A stretch of DNA of 64,000 nt, taken from NCBI RefSeq assembly GCF_000023445.1, contig NC_012881.1:3985501-4049500 (forward strand), written 5' to 3'. This document shows positions 58,529-64,000 of the stretch, one piece after another. Source of the DNA: Maridesulfovibrio salexigens DSM 2638 (lineage in GTDB: Bacteria; Desulfobacterota; Desulfovibrionia; Desulfovibrionales; Desulfovibrionaceae). The notes below the pieces were generated by a model. It saw nothing but the letters and a program-made list of their open reading frames with translations. It was not told the DNA's origin and made no database searches. A program made the position numbers and the translations under genes. Each line of letters starts with the position of its first letter. Within the stretch, counting starts at the first letter, position 1.

Positions 58529-59665
58529 GTGTCCACAAACAATAAGCGCATATATCTTTCTCCCCCGCATATGGGAGGCAATGAACAGGAATACGTCCGG
58601 CAAGCTTTTGAGAGCAATTTCATTGCTCCGCTTGGACCTATGGTCAATGGATTTGAGCAGGATTTCTCGGAACTTACCGGGTTCAAACATTGTGCGGCAC
58701 TTTCTAGCGGAACCGCAGCCCTGCATCTTGCTCTGCGCATTGTAGGAGTTGAACCGGGCGATGTTGTTATCGCATCATCTTTGACTTTTATCGGCAGCGT
58801 AAGCCCGGTTACCTTTCTAGGCGCGGAGCCGGTTTTCATCGACAGCGACTACGAAACTTGGAACATGGACCCGGAATTACTAGCTGAGGCCGTGGATCAC
58901 TATATTTCCAAGGGACGCAAACCCAAAGCAGTCATTCCCACCGACCTATACGGGCAGTGTGCGGATTATGACCGCATTCTCGAAATTCTTGAACCACACG
59001 AAATCCCCTTGATCGTAGATGCTGCAGAGTCTGTAGGTGCTCTTTATAAAGGCAGACATGCGGGCAAAGGCGCGCTTATGGCCTCTTATTCCTTTAACGG
59101 TAATAAAATCATTACCTCTTCAGGTGGAGGACTTCTCGCATCAGATAACGATGAAATGATATCCCGAGCACGCTGGCTTTCCCAGCAGGCCAAAGAGCCA
59201 GAACCTTATTACGAGCACAAGGAAATCGGCTACAATTACCGCATGTCCAATGTAGTAGCTGCCGTGGGACGCGGCCAAGTGGAAGTAATCCCTGACAGGG
59301 TTAAGCGGAAGAGAGAGATTTTTGATTATTACGAGCAGGAACTCGGACACTGTCCAGGCATATCCTTTATGCCTGAGGCCGATTACGGAGAATGTAACCG
59401 CTGGCTCTCTGTAATCTTAGTGGATAAAGATGAATTCGGTGCAAGCCCGGATGAAATCCGTATTGCACTTGAAGAAGAAAACATAGAATCCCGTCCAGTA
59501 TGGAAGCCTATGCACAACCAGCCGGTTTTTAAGAATAACACTGTTTTCGGAGGCAAAGTCAGCGAAGACCTTTTTGCACGCGGACTCTGTCTGCCTTCCG
59601 GCACGGCCATGACAACGGAAGACATGGAAAGAATTGTAGACCTGATTAAAAGGTGCGGAAAGTAA
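58529..59665 (+). CDS. pglE: UDP-4-keto-sugar aminotransferase (PglE/EpsN-like)
   Basis: The product is 378 residues. The DegT fold is plain: KHCAALSSGTAALHLAL, IASSLTFIGSVSPV, LIVDAAESVGAL and the aldimine lysine in SYSFNGNKIITSSGGGLL. The entry RIYLSPPHMGGNEQEYV is typical of PglE and EpsN. It adds the 4-amino group to the product of PglF. The start is a GTG with AAAGGAA upstream. The 63-base gap ahead of it is the largest inside this half of the operon apart from the one before the first MBOAT gene. Confidence 0.9.
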   Translation: MSTNNKRIYLSPPHMGGNEQEYVRQAFESNFIAPLGPMVNGFEQDFSELTGFKHCAALSSGTAALHLALRIVGVEPGDVVIASSLTFIGSVSPVTFLGAEPVFIDSDYETWNMDPELLAEAVDHYISKGRKPKAVIPTDLYGQCADYDRILEILEPHEIPLIVDAAESVGALYKGRHAGKGALMASYSFNGNKIITSSGGGLLASDNDEMISRARWLSQQAKEPEPYYEHKEIGYNYRMSNVVAAVGRGQVEVIPDRVKRKREIFDYYEQELGHCPGISFMPEADYGECNRWLSVILVDKDEFGASPDEIRIALEEENIESRPVWKPMHNQPVFKNNTVFGGKVSEDLFARGLCLPSGTAMTTEDMERIVDLIKRCGK

Positions 59666-59668
59666 CAG

Positions 59669-61540
59669 ATGATCCACAACCTACGTAATGCGAATTTTTA
59701 CCTCATGGTCCTGCTGGATCTGATTATCTTTTGTGTGGCCTTTTACGGGGCTTACCTATTTCGCTTTGACTTCAGTCTGCCGGGATACGCAAGCATTCAA
59801 TGTCTTGAACTGCTTAAGTATGCTGTAATTATCAAATTTTCAGTTTTCCTTGGGTTGGGTCTTTATCGTGGGATGTGGCGCTATACCAGTCTGCGAGATC
59901 TCTGGCACATTCTTGAAGCTACCTTTCTCCAGTCCTTGATTCTGGTTACTGTGGTTCTGTACAAATTTGGATTCGACGGTTTTTCCCGTGGTGTATTCAT
60001 CATTGACTGGATGCTGACTGTTTTCATGTGCGGCGGTGTTCGGGTCATGATCCGATCCTTTTACGCTTTCAAAGACGGTAACTCTATTCAATTTTCACCG
60101 GAAAATTGTCCTGTTGACGGTAACAATGCCCTGATCATCGGTGCCGGACGAGCAGGAGAAAAAGTTGTTCGTGAAATCAGAAGTAGTGGACAACTCAAGT
60201 ATTTACCTGTTGGTTTTCTGGATAACGACAAGACCAAACGAGGACGTACTATCCATGGTGTCCCTGTTCTCGGTCCCCTCTCTGATCTGCAAGAACTTGT
60301 GAAAAATAAATGCGTCAATGAAATACTTATTGCTGTGGCAGAAGCATCCGGCGCACAAATGCGTGAAATTATTGACGCATGCAAACAAACAGGACTGCCT
60401 TATAAGATTCTTCCCGGAATGGATGAGATTATTAACGGCAAGGTGGGGATCAAGGCATTACGCGATGTCAGTTATCAGGATTTATTAGGTCGTGCTCCGG
60501 TACAGCTGGATACAACCGCAATCAGTGACTACCTATCCGGCAAAACCGTACTGGTTACCGGATGCGGAGGCTCTATCGGCTCCGAACTGGTCCGGCAGGT
60601 CGTCCGTTTTAACCCGGCCAAACTCATCCTTGTAGATTCCAGTGAAGCAAACCTCTACGGAATCCAGATGGAATTGCATCATGAACTGAAGTTCCACAAT
60701 TATGTGACCGTACTCGGTTCTGTTCAGGACGAACAGCTCATGGATGAAACCTTTGGTAACTACAAGCCGCACACAGTTTTCCACGCCGCAGCCTACAAGC
60801 ACGTCCCCATGATGGAACGCAACCCGTGGCAGGCAGTGCACAACAATATTTGCGGCACTAAAAACGTAATGACCGCAGCAGACAAGCACGGCGTAGCCCG
60901 CTTTGTAATTGTCTCCACCGACAAAGCAGTACGCCCCACCAACATCATGGGAGCCTCCAAGCGGGTGACGGAGCTACTCATGCGCTTATTCCATGACTCT
61001 AAAACTACGTTTATGGCTGTCCGTTTCGGTAATGTAGTTGGCTCTTCCGGATCTGTTGTTCCGCTCTTTCGCCGCCAGATCGAAAAAGGCGGCCCGGTGA
61101 CTGTTACCCACAAAGACGTAACTCGCTATTTCATGTCCATATCTGAAGCAGCACAGCTTATCTTACAGGCTGGAGTTATGGCCGATGGCGGTGAAATTTT
61201 CATTCTCGAAATGGGCGAGCCGGTTAAAATCGCTGACATGGCCCGCGATCTGATCCGCTTATCGGGGAAAGAACCTGATAAAGACATTGAAATCATTTTC
61301 ACCGGACTCCGCGAAGGTGAAAAATTGTATGAAGAACTGATCACTGAAGGCGAGGGAATCGTCCGCACTGAACATGACAAAATCATGGTTCTAAAAGGAG
61401 TTGAGAACGATCTTGATGCCTACTGCACCCAATTCAAAAAACAGCTTGTAGAGATAAAGGCTGCTGCGGATAAATTCCACGCAGATGAAGTCAGAACCAT
61501 GCTGCATAATGTAGTTCCCGAATTTGATGAGGAAGGATAA
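59669..61540 (+). CDS. pglF: UDP-GlcNAc 4,6-dehydratase (PglF/CapD/WbpM type)
   Basis: This 623-residue protein has four N-terminal membrane helices (about 10-120). A first Rossmann domain (ALIIGAGRAGEKVVREI) and then the catalytic SDR domain (TGCGGSIGSELVRQVV) follow, with the atypical catalytic set in IVSTDKAVRPTNIMGASKR, where Met replaces the usual Tyr. That layout is specific to the long PglF/CapD/WbpM family. It makes UDP-4-keto-6-deoxy-GlcNAc, feeding PglE, PglD and PglC. GlmS (3010) supplies the upstream pathway. The gap to pglE is three bases. Confidence 0.95.
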   Translation: MIHNLRNANFYLMVLLDLIIFCVAFYGAYLFRFDFSLPGYASIQCLELLKYAVIIKFSVFLGLGLYRGMWRYTSLRDLWHILEATFLQSLILVTVVLYKFGFDGFSRGVFIIDWMLTVFMCGGVRVMIRSFYAFKDGNSIQFSPENCPVDGNNALIIGAGRAGEKVVREIRSSGQLKYLPVGFLDNDKTKRGRTIHGVPVLGPLSDLQELVKNKCVNEILIAVAEASGAQMREIIDACKQTGLPYKILPGMDEIINGKVGIKALRDVSYQDLLGRAPVQLDTTAISDYLSGKTVLVTGCGGSIGSELVRQVVRFNPAKLILVDSSEANLYGIQMELHHELKFHNYVTVLGSVQDEQLMDETFGNYKPHTVFHAAAYKHVPMMERNPWQAVHNNICGTKNVMTAADKHGVARFVIVSTDKAVRPTNIMGASKRVTELLMRLFHDSKTTFMAVRFGNVVGSSGSVVPLFRRQIEKGGPVTVTHKDVTRYFMSISEAAQLILQAGVMADGGEIFILEMGEPVKIADMARDLIRLSGKEPDKDIEIIFTGLREGEKLYEELITEGEGIVRTEHDKIMVLKGVENDLDAYCTQFKKQLVEIKAAADKFHADEVRTMLHNVVPEFDEEG

Positions 61541-61554
61541 CAGGTTAATAAAAA

Positions 61555-62940
61555 ATGCTTTTCAATTCTCATATTTTTATTCTCTTTTTCCTGCCCATTG
61601 TCTTTGCTGTCTATTTCCTACTGCGGAACTTCAAACAGCACGAAGCAGGCAAACTATTCCTCGTGCTCGCATCATTCACCTTTTACGCATGGTGGAAGAC
61701 CGAATATCTATACCTGCTCGGCGGCACTATTTTATTCAACTTTTATATGGCCGAAGCCCTTTATCGCAAACGTAGCAAGCCACTACTCACTGTAGCCGTA
61801 ACAGCCAACCTCGCTGTGCTAGGTTACTTCAAATACAAAAACTTTTTCTTCAATAACATAGCCGAACTGACCGGGATGCCGACAATCACTGAAAAAGTGA
61901 TCATCCCCTTAGGTGTCAGCTTTTATACCTTCCAGCAAATTTCATTTCTGGTAGATACTTACCGGGGCAAGGCTGCCCGCTGCAATTTGCTGGACTACAG
62001 CCTCTTTGTATCTTTCTTTCCACAGCTTGTGGCAGGACCTATCAGCTACCAGCAAGAAATCACCCCGCAATTCAATGCCGACAACGCCGGAAAAATAAAC
62101 TTTCAAAATATCGGACAGGGTTTCTTCTTGTTCAGTATGGGCTTATTCAAAAAAATAGTCATCGCTGACTCACTGGCTCCTTATGTTGAAAACGGGTTTG
62201 ATAAAGCGCTGGCCCTGCCCTTCTGGGATTCATGGGCAGTGAGCCTTGCGTATACCTGCCAGCTCTATTTTGATTTCAGCGGATATACAGACATGGCGTT
62301 AGGACTTGGACTACTTTTCAACGTCAAACTGCCCAACAACTTCAATTCCCCATATCAGTCACTGAACATTCAGGACTTCTGGAGACGTTGGCACATCACA
62401 CTCGGACGATTTGTTCGCGACTATATCTATTTTCCGTTAGGCGGGAGCCGCAAAGGAGCATACCGAACCCTTGAAAACCTTCTGATTTCATTCCTGCTTA
62501 TCGGCTTCTGGCATGGCGCCGGATGGAATTTTATTCTCTGGGGCGCATTACATGGAACAGCCATGGTTATTCACCGTATCTGGCAGAATACCGGAAATAA
62601 ACTACCTGCATATGCAGGCTGGCTGCTGACCTTCCTTTACGTCAACGCCTGTTGGGTGCTTTTCCGAGCCGAAACCACATTTGATGCTATCAAAATATAC
62701 AAGGGAATGCTGGGGATGGTTAACATCGGATTTTCCACTGCCCTGACTTTTCGGGACGAATTCGTCCTACTGGGAATATGTATCGCTCTGATCGGATTTG
62801 CGGCCAGATTCAATAATTCCGTAACCACTGCAGAAAACATGAAATTCTCACTCAAAGAATCCGTCATGGCTATAAGCATGTTCATGGTATCATTCGTACT
62901 GCTCTACACCCATCAAACCTTTCTCTATTTTGATTTCTAA
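61555..62940 (+). CDS. MBOAT-family membrane O-acyltransferase, second copy
   Basis: 461 residues, a paralogue of the gene at 56083: similar length, same opening MLFNSHIFILFFLP, and shared blocks YLVFGAA-free but otherwise FDFSGYTDMALGLGLLF, IQDFWRRWHITLGRFVRDY and FWHGAGWNFILWGALHG (catalytic His). About ten membrane helices. It likely O-acetylates another position of the glycan or a different glycan. Base usage is like the pgl genes around it and less AT-rich than the first copy. AGGATAACAGG precedes the start. Confidence 0.92.
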   Translation: MLFNSHIFILFFLPIVFAVYFLLRNFKQHEAGKLFLVLASFTFYAWWKTEYLYLLGGTILFNFYMAEALYRKRSKPLLTVAVTANLAVLGYFKYKNFFFNNIAELTGMPTITEKVIIPLGVSFYTFQQISFLVDTYRGKAARCNLLDYSLFVSFFPQLVAGPISYQQEITPQFNADNAGKINFQNIGQGFFLFSMGLFKKIVIADSLAPYVENGFDKALALPFWDSWAVSLAYTCQLYFDFSGYTDMALGLGLLFNVKLPNNFNSPYQSLNIQDFWRRWHITLGRFVRDYIYFPLGGSRKGAYRTLENLLISFLLIGFWHGAGWNFILWGALHGTAMVIHRIWQNTGNKLPAYAGWLLTFLYVNACWVLFRAETTFDAIKIYKGMLGMVNIGFSTALTFRDEFVLLGICIALIGFAARFNNSVTTAENMKFSLKESVMAISMFMVSFVLLYTHQTFLYFDF

Positions 62941-62942
62941 TT

Positions 62943-64000
62943 ATGACAATACGTAAGTGGACCATACTGACAATTTCGACCCTTGCAGCCCTGATCTTTG
63001 CCCTGATTTTCACGGTCAATATCGTTATTGATCCTTACGGCGAATTTAGGCTGATTGAAGGTAAATATAACAAACTGAAATTCAAAAGCCTAAAAAGCAC
63101 TGCCCGTAATGTAGCTTCCAAACTTTACGAAGGTAAATACACCCTCGTGTTTGGCAGCAGCCGGACCATGCTTATTTCTGAAGAAATTCTTGGTGAGCCA
63201 GTCCTCAACTTCAGCACTTCAATTTACAACAATCCCGGTGATATTCTTGCCTTGCTGAACACACTGGACGAAAAGCAAGTCAAAAATATTCAACAGATAT
63301 ACTACCTGATTGATATCAATAGCTTTCATTATGAAAATTCAGCCCCGGAACTGTCCAGCAAATCGACACTTTTTCTCGAAAGCTTCCGCAATATAGGACC
63401 GGACAAAATTGCAGATGCGTGGAAATGCATAATTGACAACCTCGGACCGAAATCTGAGCAGCCTAACTTTATTGATGAATTTGGAGTATTACACAAAGAA
63501 GGCACGTCTTACAAAAACAATGCTGTAGTCTTTTCCAGTCACTCCGTGACTAATTATTACCTCGACAAACTTTCGAAAATCAATAATTTCTCCAAATCTC
63601 ATAACATTAAAACAATTTACTTTACCCTACCCTGGAAGGACAAATTACCCCCACTACAACAGGATAAGCTAGACACCATCTTTGGCATGATATCACATAT
63701 CATCTCGACCTATTATGACTTTAATAAAGATGAAAATTTAGGTCTCAACCAAAATTTCTTCTCAGATCCAACACACCTTAATAGTAAAGGACTTAAGAAA
63801 TTATTTAAGGGACAACATTGGACAAATCCAAAAACTACGGTTTTGAAAAAGTACACTCAACCTAATTTTAAAATAATAAATAAAAATGATTTTTTTAAAT
63901 ATATAGATGACAATCAGAATTCAATTAGCATCGATTTTGTAAACCAACTTCTCAGGCTTGGCCGTGACGACTTAGTGCTAGCTATTTATGACGAAAAAGT
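62943..64000 (+). CDS. SGNH-like partner of the second MBOAT, cut by the window edge
   Basis: The frame starts with ATG two bases after the MBOAT stop and stays open for at least 352 codons to the edge. One N-terminal membrane helix (about residues 7-30) precedes a periplasmic domain. VFGSSRTMLIS gives the nucleophile Ser of an SGNH fold and SDPTHLNSKGL gives the Asp and His. The order and spacing match the partner gene at 57431. About 70 residues beyond the catalytic His are visible (it continues past 64000), which the first copy does not have. Confidence 0.75.
   Translation, partial: MTIRKWTILTISTLAALIFALIFTVNIVIDPYGEFRLIEGKYNKLKFKSLKSTARNVASKLYEGKYTLVFGSSRTMLISEEILGEPVLNFSTSIYNNPGDILALLNTLDEKQVKNIQQIYYLIDINSFHYENSAPELSSKSTLFLESFRNIGPDKIADAWKCIIDNLGPKSEQPNFIDEFGVLHKEGTSYKNNAVVFSSHSVTNYYLDKLSKINNFSKSHNIKTIYFTLPWKDKLPPLQQDKLDTIFGMISHIISTYYDFNKDENLGLNQNFFSDPTHLNSKGLKKLFKGQHWTNPKTTVLKKYTQPNFKIINKNDFFKYIDDNQNSISIDFVNQLLRLGRDDLVLAIYDEK

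Overview
The window reads as chromosome of a Desulfovibrio-type sulfate reducer, most like the marine Maridesulfovibrio group. I infer this from the mix of a Ros/MucR zinc-finger regulator, glpX-type fructose bisphosphatase, a stand-alone FMN glutamate-synthase domain, fliM, a type II secretion (T2SS) system with split clusters, and a moderate G+C content. No database search was possible, so family names rest on motifs recognised by eye.

Layout. 1-2.9 kb: end of an MFS transporter, then secreted cyclophilin-like proteins, a carboxymuconolactone-decarboxylase-like protein and a cupin. 3.0-9.2 kb: glmS, rdgB, a PAS histidine kinase, rimO and a small membrane protein. 9.3-16.9 kb: a gingipain-fold/SPOR lipoprotein coupled to a heptosyltransferase, a DUF202 protein, glpX, an AmiC-type amidase and a HAD protein. 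17-23.3 kb: orphan lipoproteins, a degenerate double-receiver regulator, a MucR-like regulator, a Tat-exported M15 peptidase and fliM. 23.5-25.8 kb: a three-gene operon for a dTDP-3-amino-3,6-dideoxyhexose and its transfer. 25.9-28.5 kb: glutamate-synthase-like protein and a YtqB-like methyltransferase. 28.5-39.6 kb: T2SS genes in two blocks, gspG-H-I-J-K-L-M-N on the minus strand behind a propeller-like lipoprotein, and gspC-gspF on the plus strand. A divergent two-component pair sits between the blocks. gspD and gspE are not in the window.

From 39.6 kb on, the theme is surface glycans. kdsD feeds Kdo and asnB makes asparagine. A minus-strand, AT-rich block (42.9-53.3 kb) carries a 2,3-dehydratase, a Gfo/Idh reductase and a DegT aminotransferase expected to build an amino-2,6-dideoxy sugar. 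The same block holds a methyltransferase, an ATP-grasp enzyme, a WbqC protein and glycosyltransferases. A plus-strand block (53.5-64 kb) carries a complete pglF-E-D-C set for undecaprenyl-linked diacetylbacillosamine plus a PglA-like GT4. It is interleaved with two paralogous MBOAT O-acyltransferase plus SGNH-partner pairs.

The observations most worth a second look are: (1) a response regulator whose C-terminal output resembles a RelE/ParE-type toxin fold; (2) a family of seven dispersed multi-hairpin intergenic elements, two of which lie directly upstream of the glutamine amidotransferase genes glmS and asnB; (3) a gingipain-fold SPOR lipoprotein that seems to lack its catalytic histidine; (4) the deoxysugar and ATP-grasp modules of the AT-rich island; and (5) the double MBOAT/SGNH arrangement inside a bacillosamine operon.
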